From contig JABFRC010000310.1 in assembly GCA_013141375.1 (NCBI GenBank), forward strand, positions 1 to 44,614: 44,614 nt of DNA. Direction: 5' to 3'. Shown here in pieces: positions 9,170 to 17,592 of this stretch. Source of the DNA: Methylococcaceae bacterium (GTDB lineage: Bacteria; Pseudomonadota; Gammaproteobacteria; Methylococcales; Methylomonadaceae). Below the pieces are notes generated by a model. The model was given only the letters and a program-made list of their open reading frames with translations, was not told the origin of the DNA and did not search any database. A program made the position numbers and the translations under genes. The stretch's first letter is position 1. Each line of letters begins with the position of its first letter.

Positions 9170-9621
9170 TGAAAAGGGTATCGTTTATTCGAGCCGCATT
9201 GTTACTACTCGGTTTAATAACAGGGTGCTCACAGAGCGATGAACTCGCCGACGGTTTTATCCGAGATCTAGGGAAAGTAAACGAAGCGCTCAAGTCAGAC
9301 CAGGTATTGAGAATGGACACAGTTAACAAGGGCGAATGGGACAGGATGTTTGTGTTTGCACCCTACACAGCGCTTTCAGAAATAGAGACTGCCATAAAGC
9401 TAAAAGCCTCTCCAGCCATAGAAAATGCAAGACTCGAAGAAAGGGATGATATTAATTTGATTGTATTTCTAAACAGAGACAATATTACATTTGCAGCAGC
9501 AGTGCCCCGCTCAGTGGCCGATTTTTCTATTTCCAAGGAAGTTCAACCAATCAGCCGGAGTGCTGCCGTGTTTAAAAACACTGGCGTGGGAAGTCCTCTT
9601 ATTTTGGATGGCAAGAAGTAA
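9169..9621 (+). CDS. Small lipoprotein coupled to the DUF6973 gene
   Basis: The 150-residue protein has a lipoprotein signal peptide with lipobox LITGC (Cys20), so the mature part should be anchored facing the periplasm. The mature region is charged and shows no family I recognise. The ATG shares a base with the stop of the DUF6973 gene, indicating coupled expression and likely joint function. An immunity-type or chaperone role for the partner is a guess based on gene arrangement only. Confidence 0.65.
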   Translation: MKRVSFIRAALLLLGLITGCSQSDELADGFIRDLGKVNEALKSDQVLRMDTVNKGEWDRMFVFAPYTALSEIETAIKLKASPAIENARLEERDDINLIVFLNRDNITFAAAVPRSVADFSISKEVQPISRSAAVFKNTGVGSPLILDGKK

Positions 9622-9731
9622 ACTGCGCCTGCATAGCCTTAATTATATATCTTTAACCATGCTGTTCTTCCCCGCCTGGTAGTAAAGTTGCAACTGTAAT
9701 TTCCTGACGTTGACCCAAGCCAGGGCTTTGG

Positions 9732-10070
9732 CTACATAGCAAGTATTTCAACATGGACCGCCAGCCAAATAGTCGGCTGCTCAGCATCAGTCCATTCAAC
9801 CCGGTGCTTCAGATGACTTGGCAAATGCAGGCTGTCACCGGGCTTTAGTAATATCGGTTCGGGCTCGCCTTCAATCAGTAAGCCCGCTGAGCCTTGCAGC
9901 AATAACACCCATTCATCCCAATGTTGGTCGTACCATTCACCCTCGGGTGTCGCATGAGCATGGGAGACGATTCGCTCCAAACGCACGCCTCCGAGTTCAA
10001 GAAAGGTTTCAAAACTCTCTTCAGCGCCGGGTTGGGGCAGATGCTCAAACAGGTTGACCTTGTTAATCAT
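9732..10070 (-). CDS. Small cupin-domain protein
   Basis: This is a single-domain cupin of 112 residues, starting at MINKVNLFEHL (ATG at 10070). The frame runs on to 10142, but that would intrude on the divergent gene's promoter. The cupin motifs are HWDEWVLLLQGSAGLLIEG and PGDSLHLPSHLKHRVEWT; His and Glu in the first and His in the second would form a metal site. The substrate is unknown; small cupins of this kind are often annotated as phosphoribosylaminomethyl-like or generic cupins. It is transcribed divergently from the large membrane protein gene. Confidence 0.8.
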   Translation of the reverse strand: MINKVNLFEHLPQPGAEESFETFLELGGVRLERIVSHAHATPEGEWYDQHWDEWVLLLQGSAGLLIEGEPEPILLKPGDSLHLPSHLKHRVEWTDAEQPTIWLAVHVEILAM

Positions 10071-10208
10071 GCGTTTGTTCCAAGTTGGTATTAACACAAG
10101 TATTCTTGTGACTGCGGGGATTTTATTGCAAGATTGCCGCAACTGTTTGATAGTTTCCGCATATCAGACATCCCACGTACAGCGCTTTTTATCCCTCTGG
10201 AGTTACTA

Positions 10209-13200
10209 ATGACCATTTTCACCTGGTTGCTATTGTTTGGCTCGTTGTTGTTTTCACCCCTGGCTCAAGCTAAAGCGCTGACACCGGAGCAAGTGCCGGA
10301 GCCGCTAAAGCCTTGGATTACCTGGGTGTTACAGGATAATCCCGACCTGACCTGCCCGTTTATTTACAACAGTGTTGAACAAAAGCGCTGCAGCTGGCCA
10401 ACGCGGCTAACTCTGGATTTGCAGCCCAAAAAGGGCAGTTTTAGCGTTAGCTGGAAAGTGTATGCGGACAGTTGGGTCAACTTGCCGGGTGATGATGAAC
10501 ATTGGCCGCTTAATGTTAGCGCTAATGGCAAAGCCGCGCTGGTGATGGATAAAGCCGGTGTGCCTTCAATAAAGCTCAATGCCGGATTTTATCAAATCAG
10601 CGGCGATTTTTTGTGGGATGACTTGCCGGAGAATCTGGTGATACCAGAGGATACCGGGTTGATCAATGTGCAAGTGAATGGCCATGCCATTGCCAATCCG
10701 GCCATTAAAGACGGTCAATTGTGGTTAAAGCAAAGCGAAACCGGGCAAAGCAAAGCCGAAGACAGCCAGAACAATCTGGATATTCAAGTGTTCAGAAAAA
10801 TTATTGATGAGGTGCCTTTGCAAGTACTGACGCGAATTGAGCTGGACGTATCCGGCCAGCAACGTGAAATCCGTTTAGCCAAACCCATTCTGGATGGCTT
10901 TATTCCGGTGCATTTGGAAAGTGATTTGCCTGCCCGCCTGGAGCCTGATGGCCGGCTATTGTTGCAGGTTCGCCCCGGACATTGGCAGTTGACCTTGCAT
11001 GCGCGCCATGCCGGTGAAATTAATGCGCTGAGCTTGAATACCGATAGTCAGGACTGGCCCGAATCAGAGATTTGGGTCTTTGAGGCGCGCCCGCAATTGC
11101 GCATGGTGTCGGTCGAGCAACCCGAGCCGATAGATGCCAGCCAGACGAATTTAGCAGAAGACTGGAAAACGCTACCTGCATATAAACTCAATCAAGGCCA
11201 GACAATGAATTTAACCGTCATCCGTCGCGGCGATCCCGAACCCGAGCCAAATCAATTAACGTTAAACCGGCAGTTATGGCTGGATTTTTCAGGCACCGGT
11301 TATACCGTCAATGATCATATTACCGGCACCATGACCCATGACTGGCGCTTGAATGCCTTGCCGCAAACGCAGTTGGGTCGAGTGACGCTGGACAGCAATA
11401 ACCAGCTGATTACCCGCCAGGCCGCCAAACAAGGTGTTGAAGTCAGAAAAGGCCAATTGAATCTGGAGGCAGACAGTCGTGTCGAAGGCGCCATCAGCCA
11501 GCCAAGCGCGGTGGGTTGGGAGCAACGTTTTCAGCATGTGCGCGCCGAACTCAACCTGCCGCCGGGTTGGCGCCTGGCCTTTGCCAGTGGCGTCGATAAT
11601 GTGCCGGACAGCTGGATTTCGCGTTGGACCTTATTGGATTTGTTTATGGTGCTGATCGCGGCACTAGCAATCAGTCAGTTGTGGTCCGTATCTTGGGGCA
11701 TATTTGCACTGATTACCCTGGCGTTAATCTGGCACGAGCCGGAATCACCGCAGTTTGTCTGGCTGAATATTTTGGCCGCGACCGCTTTGGTGAAAAACTT
11801 ACCCGAGAATAGATTTCTTAAAGTAATTCGCAGTTATCGCAATCTTTGCTGGTTAGCCCTGGTTCTGATTACTGTGCCGTTTCTGGTATCGCAAGTGCGC
11901 ATTGGCCTTTATCCCCAGTTGGAGCAGCCTTGGCAAAACATTATGCAGCCACTTTATGCTGAGGGTGCCGGGGTGTCCCAGTCGGCTGAAATACTAGCTG
12001 ATTCTATGCCGCCCAGTGTTCAGTCAGCCGCTCCGATGATGCAAAACCAACGACAACTTGCTAAAAAAGCGCTTCGTCCGTCGTCAAGTTACAATTTGGC
12101 AGAAGGCTATGATAGCGCTGTCAACTTTGCCCGCATCGACCCAAAAGCCAGAGTGCAAACCGGTCCCGGTCTGCCGCAATGGCAATGGCATAAAGTGGAA
12201 TTATCCTGGAATGGCTCGGTCGATGCCGAGCAACATCTGCATTTATGGTTGTTATCACCAACCGTCACCTTGCTGTTAAATATTCTTCGCGTTGGCTTGG
12301 TGTCAATATTGGCCTTGTTAATGTTTGGGGTGGTGGAAAAAATATGGCTTAATTTAAGACCTGCTTCGCCGCTGCTTTTATGGTTTGTGTTATTGCCGCT
12401 GCTGTCATTGCCCAGTCAGGGCACTTATGCCGATTTTCCTGATCAAGGATTGCTGGACAGCCTAAAAGGCAAATTACTGGAAGCACCAGACTGCGCACCC
12501 ACTTGTGCGCAAATTCCACAGATGCAGTTGAGCATCACCGACAAAGAGTTGAACATCAGCCTGCAAATTCACGCCCAACAAGCTGTTGCTGTGCCTTTGC
12601 CTGCTGAAGTTGACCAATGGTTTCCCAATCAAGTGCTGGTTGATGGTGAAAATGCCCAAGGACTTTACCGAGAAGGCAACGGTTTATGGTTAAACCTGAC
12701 TACGGGCCCGCACCAAGTGACGCTGACAGCTCCTGTGCCAACAGGCAGCAAATTTACATTGCCCTTGCCGTTAAAACCCAATTATCTCAAGGTAGCTAGC
12801 GTTGGTTGGGAGGTTGTTGGTTTGCAGGAAAATGGTCAGGCTGATGATTCCTTGCAATTAACCCGAGGCCAGGCATCACAAACGACTGCGACCAACACAG
12901 AATTACCGTCGTTGGCATTGCCGCCTTTTGTAAGCATTGAACGCACCTTACAACTGGGTCTGGATTGGCGCGTGCTGACTCAGGTAACTCGCTTATCTCC
13001 TGCCGATACGGCGGTGGTGCTGTCGGTGCCGTTATTGGCCGGTGAATCGGTGACATCTCAGGGCATACGCGTTAAAGCCGGCAAGGTTGAAGTCAATATG
13101 CCTGCCGGCCAAGCCAGCATACAGTGGCAATCGACCTTGGAAAAGTCTGAAAAAATCAATTTAATTGCCGCGCAGAACGATCAATGGATTGAGGTTTGGC

Positions 13201-14339
13201 GTGTTGACGTCAGTCCTATCTGGCATTTTGAGTCATCCGGCATGGCGGCGATGCAAGCCGACACATCTGCACAATGGCTGCCCGAATGGCATCCCTGGCC
13301 GGGCGAGCAATTAACCCTGGCTATCACCCGGCCTGAAACGGTGGAGGGACAAACGCTGACCATCGACAGTAGCACGCTGAGTATTAAACCGGGACAACGC
13401 AGTCAGGATACGCAGCTCAATTTCAGCTTACGTAGTTCGCAAGGCGGCCAACATTCGATAACTTTACCGGAGCAAGCAGTTTTGCAAGCGGTCACCATCA
13501 ATGACCAAAACCAGCCTATTCGCCAGGATGGTCGCAAGCTGACTTTGCCGGTTAACCCCGGCAAACAGGAAATTGCTGTGAGTTGGCAACAAACGGCCGG
13601 TCTTGCCGCGATACTAAGCACCCCGGTGGTTGATTTAGGTGTCGGTAGCGTCAACAGCCGATTGAATATCGGCTTAGGGCAAGATCGCTGGGTGTTGCTC
13701 ACTTTAGGCCCTCGCTTTGGACCGGCGGTTTTATTCTGGGGCGTATTGCTGGTGATCGTAATACTGGCGGTGGCCTTAAGCAAAATTCCGTTGGCTCCGC
13801 TCAAGCATTGGCAATGGTTTCTGCTGTTAATCGGACTAAGCCAAATAGACATTGAGGCTGCGGCAGTGGTCATAGGCTGGCTGATGTTACTGGGCTGGCG
13901 CGGGAAAACCACCGACCTTGCGCCGCGCTTTTTCAATCTGCTGCAAGCGGCTATTGTGGGCTTAACTTTAGTAGCCCTGAGCCTGTTGTTTTTGGCAGTG
14001 GAACAAGGTCTGCTGGGTTCGCCGGAAATGCAGATTACCGGCAACCAGTCCACAGCGTTTGACCTTAACTGGTATCAAGACAGAAGCTTGCCGACCTTGC
14101 CGGTGGCTACGGTAATATCCGTGCCGTTATTGGTCTACCGGCTGTTGATGCTGGTTTGGTCGCTATGGTTGGCGGTGTCTTTGGTCAAATGGCTGCGCTG
14201 GGGCTGGGGCTGTTTTTCGAGCCAACATTTATGGCTACCGAAAACCAAGAAAAAACAAGCTGAGTCAGAGCCGGTGAATGCTGAAAATCAGGCTGAAGAT
14301 TTAACAGAAAATAAGCAGCCTGATCAATGGCTGGTTTAA
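10209..14339 (+). CDS. Very large membrane protein of unknown function (1,376 aa)
   Basis: ATG 10209 has GGAG 6 nt upstream and begins a signal peptide (ending near PLAQA). A large beta-rich periplasmic region (about 25-470) starts with a short Cys-containing segment (LTCPFIYNSVEQKRCSW). About three membrane helices follow (475-575), then a loop, two more helices (about 688-740), and a second beta-rich domain of about 430 residues opening with DCAPTCAQ. A C-terminal set of four or more helices (about 1170-1330) precedes a charged cytoplasmic tail. The two periplasmic domains show similar composition, hinting at internal duplication. I recognise no named family and no catalytic motif. It stands alone between a divergent cupin gene and a convergent small gene. 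Confidence 0.8.
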   Translation: MTIFTWLLLFGSLLFSPLAQAKALTPEQVPEPLKPWITWVLQDNPDLTCPFIYNSVEQKRCSWPTRLTLDLQPKKGSFSVSWKVYADSWVNLPGDDEHWPLNVSANGKAALVMDKAGVPSIKLNAGFYQISGDFLWDDLPENLVIPEDTGLINVQVNGHAIANPAIKDGQLWLKQSETGQSKAEDSQNNLDIQVFRKIIDEVPLQVLTRIELDVSGQQREIRLAKPILDGFIPVHLESDLPARLEPDGRLLLQVRPGHWQLTLHARHAGEINALSLNTDSQDWPESEIWVFEARPQLRMVSVEQPEPIDASQTNLAEDWKTLPAYKLNQGQTMNLTVIRRGDPEPEPNQLTLNRQLWLDFSGTGYTVNDHITGTMTHDWRLNALPQTQLGRVTLDSNNQLITRQAAKQGVEVRKGQLNLEADSRVEGAISQPSAVGWEQRFQHVRAELNLPPGWRLAFASGVDNVPDSWISRWTLLDLFMVLIAALAISQLWSVSWGIFALITLALIWHEPESPQFVWLNILAATALVKNLPENRFLKVIRSYRNLCWLALVLITVPFLVSQVRIGLYPQLEQPWQNIMQPLYAEGAGVSQSAEILADSMPPSVQSAAPMMQNQRQLAKKALRPSSSYNLAEGYDSAVNFARIDPKARVQTGPGLPQWQWHKVELSWNGSVDAEQHLHLWLLSPTVTLLLNILRVGLVSILALLMFGVVEKIWLNLRPASPLLLWFVLLPLLSLPSQGTYADFPDQGLLDSLKGKLLEAPDCAPTCAQIPQMQLSITDKELNISLQIHAQQAVAVPLPAEVDQWFPNQVLVDGENAQGLYREGNGLWLNLTTGPHQVTLTAPVPTGSKFTLPLPLKPNYLKVASVGWEVVGLQENGQADDSLQLTRGQASQTTATNTELPSLALPPFVSIERTLQLGLDWRVLTQVTRLSPADTAVVLSVPLLAGESVTSQGIRVKAGKVEVNMPAGQASIQWQSTLEKSEKINLIAAQNDQWIEVWRVDVSPIWHFESSGMAAMQADTSAQWLPEWHPWPGEQLTLAITRPETVEGQTLTIDSSTLSIKPGQRSQDTQLNFSLRSSQGGQHSITLPEQAVLQAVTINDQNQPIRQDGRKLTLPVNPGKQEIAVSWQQTAGLAAILSTPVVDLGVGSVNSRLNIGLGQDRWVLLTLGPRFGPAVLFWGVLLVIVILAVALSKIPLAPLKHWQWFLLLIGLSQIDIEAAAVVIGWLMLLGWRGKTTDLAPRFFNLLQAAIVGLTLVALSLLFLAVEQGLLGSPEMQITGNQSTAFDLNWYQDRSLPTLPVATVISVPLLVYRLLMLVWSLWLAVSLVKWLRWGWGCFSSQHLWLPKTKKKQAESEPVNAENQAEDLTENKQPDQWLV

Positions 14340-14461
14340 TAAGTGCGGAATGCACACACAGTAATCTCAAGGGATGCAGCGAACACGAAGCTTTCTATGG
14401 TCTGATTTTTAATGAATGTCTTCGTGTTACCGGCGATTTAAAAATGCTTCGGATGGGCAAA

Positions 14462-14722
14462 TCAATACCAGTTGATTTGGTCGGTTATCTTAAAATCCAG
14501 CAAAGTTTGCTTTTTGGCTTGCTTAGCGGCATCGGTATTCTTTGGATTACGACCACCGTCATCATCTGCGTCAATGCAAGCCTTTATAAATTGCTTCAGT
14601 TTAAGCTCGGCACTTTGCTTGGTCTGAAAAGGTCCGGCATTACCTTCGCGTGCTTGGAAGTACCATTCGGTAGTCCCCGTTCTTGGATTTTTTTCACTGT
14701 AAACGCGATCTGCTTTGAACAT
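14462..14722 (-). CDS. Small DUF6316-like protein
   Basis: This is an 86-residue soluble protein. Its start at 14722 is fixed by an excellent AGGAGG 5 nt upstream. The motif TTEWYFQAREGNAGPFQTKQSAELKLKQFI (given here only as its key parts W-YFQ-REG and GPF) matches my memory of the DUF6316 pattern in gammaproteobacteria. The C-terminal half is Lys/Asp-rich. The function is unknown. It is convergent with the large membrane protein gene and divergent from tetR. Confidence 0.7.
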   Translation of the reverse strand: MFKADRVYSEKNPRTGTTEWYFQAREGNAGPFQTKQSAELKLKQFIKACIDADDDGGRNPKNTDAAKQAKKQTLLDFKITDQINWY

Positions 14723-14868
14723 AAATCCTCCTATTCTTATAGTAAGAGTATCGGCACAAATACTTAAATTTCAAGGTCTGGAGCCAAGATTGGCGCTTAG
14801 TAATTGATGAAAATCAAACGATGAGCCAACAAATTTCTGGCAGAAAACCATTTGCATTACCAATGTCG

Positions 14869-14898
14869 TTGACACATTAAGACAACCGGTCGTATTAT
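14869..14898 (+). promoter_or_regulatory. Sigma-70 promoter of tetR (leaderless)
   Basis: TTGACA (14869-14874) and TATTAT (14893-14898) are separated by 18 nt. Transcription should begin about 7 nt after the -10 box, which falls on the tetR ATG at 14905. No ribosome-binding site is present, so the mRNA is probably leaderless. The TetR palindrome lies between the -35 and -10 boxes. Confidence 0.75.
14878..14897. promoter_or_regulatory. TetR operator candidate, site 1 (autoregulation)
   Basis: TAAGACAACCGGTCGTATTA is an imperfect palindrome (8 of 10 base pairs symmetric) centred on ACCGGT. It occupies the spacer and -10 box of the tetR promoter, so bound repressor would block RNA polymerase. 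A nearly identical sequence lies upstream of mtoX (17573-17590). Confidence 0.65.
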
Positions 14899-14904
14899 TT
14901 AGCC

Positions 14905-15501
14905 ATGACTAGAGAAGCAAATAAACTTATTAATCGTGAGAAACTGTTAAGCCAAGGCGTGGCACTACTTACCGAACAAGGCTATCACGGCACCGGACTT
15001 AAAGAAATTCTGGATGCGGTAAAAATTCCCAAAGGTTCTTTTTACAATTACTTTGGCAGCAAAGAAAATTTCGGCGCCGAAGTTATTCAACATTATATCG
15101 AGCCATTTATTGTGCTATTGGCCGGACATATACAAAAATCTGAAGACGATGCACTGGGCGCACTGCAAAATTATTTTAATGAGCTAATCCGTGAATTGGA
15201 AAAAGCCGATTTTAAAGGCGGTTGCCTGCTGGGTAATTTAATGGGGGAAATCGGTGATACCAGCGAAATTTGCCAGAAATCACTGCAAACGGCGGTGGAT
15301 CGTTATCGGGATTTGCTCCAGCTGGGCTTGGAAAAATCCCAACAACAAGGCACGGTAAGAACCGACAAATCTGCTCAAGCCATGGCCGATTTATTAGTCA
15401 ACACCTGGCAGGGCGCGTTATTGCGGATGAAGATCGAGAAATCATCAGTGCCACTTAAGCAATGCCGGGATGATTTATTGGGGGATTTTTTTAAAGCATA
15501 A
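14905..15501 (+). CDS. TetR-family regulator (NemR/AcuR type)
   Basis: The 198-residue repressor has an N-terminal helix-turn-helix with GYHGTGLKEILDAVKIPKGSFYNYF (key parts G-KEILDAV and PKGSFYNYF; about 26-50). This form is typical of NemR/AcuR-like regulators that respond to electrophiles, acrylate or reactive small molecules. Cys107 in KGGCLLGNL aligns by motif with the redox-sensing Cys of NemR. It is probably translated from a leaderless mRNA. A DUF4242 gene follows 60 nt later, and the pair ends at a strong terminator (15951-15977). The operator placement predicts self-repression and control of mtoX. Confidence 0.92.
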   Translation: MTREANKLINREKLLSQGVALLTEQGYHGTGLKEILDAVKIPKGSFYNYFGSKENFGAEVIQHYIEPFIVLLAGHIQKSEDDALGALQNYFNELIRELEKADFKGGCLLGNLMGEIGDTSEICQKSLQTAVDRYRDLLQLGLEKSQQQGTVRTDKSAQAMADLLVNTWQGALLRMKIEKSSVPLKQCRDDLLGDFFKA

Positions 15502-15561
15502 TTATTTATTGTGCTTTACAAAGATGACCATCATTTATTTTTAATCAATAGGAGTAAAGCA

Positions 15562-15837
15562 ATGCCAAAATACATTATTGAACGTGACATCCCAGGCGCC
15601 GGCGCATTAACTGCACAAGACCTGCAAGGCATTTCGCAAAAATCTTGCGGCGTCCTGAGTAATCTGGGCACTAAAATACAATGGCTGGAAAGCTATGTTA
15701 CCGACGACAAAGTCTATTGCGTGTACATCGCTCCGGATGAAGCCACAGTTAAAGCCCATGCAGAACAAGGTGGGTTTCCAGCCAACCGTATTTCTCAGGT
15801 TAGAACTATCATTGACCCGACGACTGCTGAAGGCTAA
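15562..15837 (+). CDS. DUF4242 (SCO4226-like) small protein
   Basis: This 91-residue ferredoxin-fold-like protein starts at ATG 15562 with AGGAG 7 nt upstream; the longer frame to 15511 lacks such a site. The pattern MPKYIIERDIPGAG...WLESYVTDDKVYCVYIAPDE is the DUF4242 signature. The Streptomyces member SCO4226 binds nickel, but metal binding here is not shown by the sequence. It is cotranscribed with the tetR gene, so it is likely to be induced by the same signal. Confidence 0.85.
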   Translation: MPKYIIERDIPGAGALTAQDLQGISQKSCGVLSNLGTKIQWLESYVTDDKVYCVYIAPDEATVKAHAEQGGFPANRISQVRTIIDPTTAEG

Positions 15838-15950
15838 CTCGACTAGACATTAAAATATCAAGGTTTTGCTTCTTCTCCCGTCGGGAAATAGCGGAGATAA
15901 GAGGATCAAAACCAACGCGTTTTAGCTTATTTTTAAACGCCCCTCACACA

Positions 15951-15977
15951 TCCCTCTCCATCCGGAGAGGGATTTTT
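15951..15977 (+). terminator. Rho-independent terminator after tetR-DUF4242
   Basis: TCCCTCTCC pairs with GGAGAGGGA around a 4-nt ATCC loop and is followed by TTTTT. It separates the tetR unit from metY. A weaker imperfect hairpin framed by GGTTTTG/CAAAACC lies just upstream (about 15862-15916). Confidence 0.88.
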
Positions 15978-16036
15978 GCGCAGATTTATTAGCATTGCGT
16001 AATTGAAAATACCTTATCCAGACCGGAGCAAACTCC

Positions 16037-17308
16037 ATGAAACTTGAAACCATAGCCGTACACGGTGGTTATAGCCCCGACCCGACGACCAAAGCAGTCG
16101 CGGTACCTATCTATCAAACCACCTCTTATGCCTTTGACGACACCCAGCATGGCGCCGATTTGTTCGACCTGAAAGTGGCCGGCAATATCTACACCCGCAT
16201 CATGAACCCGACCACCGACGTACTGGAAAAGCGCGTAACTGAGTTGGAAGGCGGACTGGCCGGTTTGGCATTGGCATCCGGCATGTCCGCAATTACTTAT
16301 GCGATCATGACCATCGCCGAAGCAGGCGACAACATCGTTTCCGCCGCCACACTATACGGCGGCACCTACAATTTGTTTGCCCACACCCTGCCCCAATACG
16401 GCATCAATGTGCGCTTTGCCGATTATCGCGATCCTAAAGCATTTGAGACTTTAATCGACGATAAAACTAAGGCCATTTTTTGCGAGTCGGTCGGCAATCC
16501 ATTGGGCAACATTACCGACTTTGAAGTTTTGGCCGAAATCGCGCATCGCCACGGTGTGCCGCTGATTGTCGACAACACCGTGCCGTCGCCGTATTTGTGC
16601 CGTCCTATCGAACATGGTGCCGACATTGTCGTGCACGCTCTGACTAAATATCTGGGCGGTCACGGCAACAGCATCGGCGGCATCATTGTCGATAGCGGCA
16701 AATTTCCTTGGGCCGAACACAAAGCACGCTTCCGTCGCCTGAACGAACCCGATGTCTCCTACCACGGAGTGGTGTATACCGAAGCCCTGGGGCCGGCAGC
16801 TTATATTGGCCGGGCACGCGTGGTGCCGCTGCGCAATACCGGTGCCTGTATCTCGCCGTTTAATTCATTTTTGATCCTGCAAGGTATTGAAACGCTGGCC
16901 CTGCGCATGGACAGAATTTGCGAAAACACGCTAAAAGTCGCGCAATTTCTGCAAGGCCACAGCAAAGTCGCCTGGGTGAATTACGCTGGCTTGGAAAGTC
17001 ATCCGGACAAAGCCCTAGTCGATAAATACATGGGTGGCCGCGCCTCCGGCATTCTTACCTTCGGCTTAAAAGACGGCCGTAAAGCTGGCGAGAATTTTCA
17101 GGATGCATTAAAACTGTTCACTCGATTGGTCAATATCGGCGATGCCAAATCGCTGGCTTGTCATCCGGCATCGACCACGCATCGTCAATTAGCACCGGCT
17201 GAGCTGGCCAAGGCCGGCGTCACTGAAGACATGGTACGTTTGTCGATGGGTATCGAGCATATCGACGACATTCTGGAAGATTTAGAGCAGGCACTGGCGG
17301 CATCCTGA
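16037..17308 (+). CDS. metY: O-acetylhomoserine sulfhydrylase / aminocarboxypropyltransferase
   Basis: This PLP enzyme makes homocysteine from O-acetylhomoserine and sulfide; members of the family can also use methanethiol to form methionine directly. The protein has 423 residues. Lys204 in VHALTKYLGGHG is the PLP lysine. ASGMSAITYAI, GGTYNLF and VDNTVPSPYLCRP are conserved Cys/Met-metabolism PLP motifs. GGAG lies 8 nt before the ATG. Its position between a TetR unit and the methanethiol oxidase gene suggests a second route for consuming methanethiol; this context argument is inference. Confidence 0.93.
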   Translation: MKLETIAVHGGYSPDPTTKAVAVPIYQTTSYAFDDTQHGADLFDLKVAGNIYTRIMNPTTDVLEKRVTELEGGLAGLALASGMSAITYAIMTIAEAGDNIVSAATLYGGTYNLFAHTLPQYGINVRFADYRDPKAFETLIDDKTKAIFCESVGNPLGNITDFEVLAEIAHRHGVPLIVDNTVPSPYLCRPIEHGADIVVHALTKYLGGHGNSIGGIIVDSGKFPWAEHKARFRRLNEPDVSYHGVVYTEALGPAAYIGRARVVPLRNTGACISPFNSFLILQGIETLALRMDRICENTLKVAQFLQGHSKVAWVNYAGLESHPDKALVDKYMGGRASGILTFGLKDGRKAGENFQDALKLFTRLVNIGDAKSLACHPASTTHRQLAPAELAKAGVTEDMVRLSMGIEHIDDILEDLEQALAAS

Positions 17309-17387
17309 GAATATAGCCGTCCGCCATCTAGCCTTTCGTGGTGAGCCTGTCGAACCATGAACAACTTGATGGCGATGATCTAATAAA

Positions 17388-17517
17388 GTAACTATTCACC
17401 ACAGAGGACACGAAGATCACGAAGAAACTGTTAGTGTTGGAATAGAGCTGTTTCAGTTCTTACTCAACGCGTATTACTATCTTCGCGTCCTCTGTGACCT
17501 TCGCGGTGAATAGTTAC
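17388..17517. repeat. 130-bp inverted-repeat (MITE-like) element
   Basis: The left end GTAACTATTCACC, followed by an ACAGAGGACACGAAG segment, is repeated inverted at the right end with an extra 11-12 nt (GCGAAGGTC) in between. The ends are perfect for 13 nt. There is no coding potential. It looks like a small non-autonomous palindromic element inserted between metY and mtoX. Confidence 0.65.
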
Positions 17518-17533
17518 GAATAAACAACATAGC

Positions 17534-17559
17534 ACCCGAGGTTAAATTTCGGGTTTTTT
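17534..17559 (+). terminator. Rho-independent terminator upstream of the mtoX promoter
   Basis: ACCCGA pairs with TCGGGT around a 9-nt loop, followed by a T-run. It insulates mtoX from metY read-through, so mtoX needs its own promoter, where the TetR-type palindrome begins 14 nt later. Confidence 0.7.
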
Positions 17560-17572
17560 AGGCCAACCAAAA

Positions 17573-17590
17573 AAGACGACCGGTCATATG
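17573..17590. promoter_or_regulatory. TetR operator candidate, site 2 (upstream of mtoX)
   Basis: AAGACGACCGGTCATATG matches site 1 at all but three of 18 positions. As in tetR, a -10-like hexamer (TATGTT, 17587-17592) begins two bases after the GGTC arm. The expected -35 position is poor, so the promoter may need an activator or be weak. Confidence 0.6.
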
Positions 17591-17592
17591 TT

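Noticed and set aside
9622-9731. Small ORF after the lipoprotein gene
   Set aside because: It overlaps the lipoprotein gene in another frame and has no ribosome-binding site.
13403-14053. 216-residue open frame antisense to the large membrane protein gene
   Set aside because: Low-complexity Ser/Thr/Pro/Lys composition typical of a shadow frame; the sense frame has clear membrane helices.
15862-15916. SAM-type riboswitch upstream of metY
   Set aside because: The imperfect hairpin lacks the conserved cores I would expect of SAM or SAH riboswitches.
16019-16026. GACCGG upstream of metY as a third TetR site
   Set aside because: Only a half-site, not palindromic, and it overlaps the ribosome-binding region.
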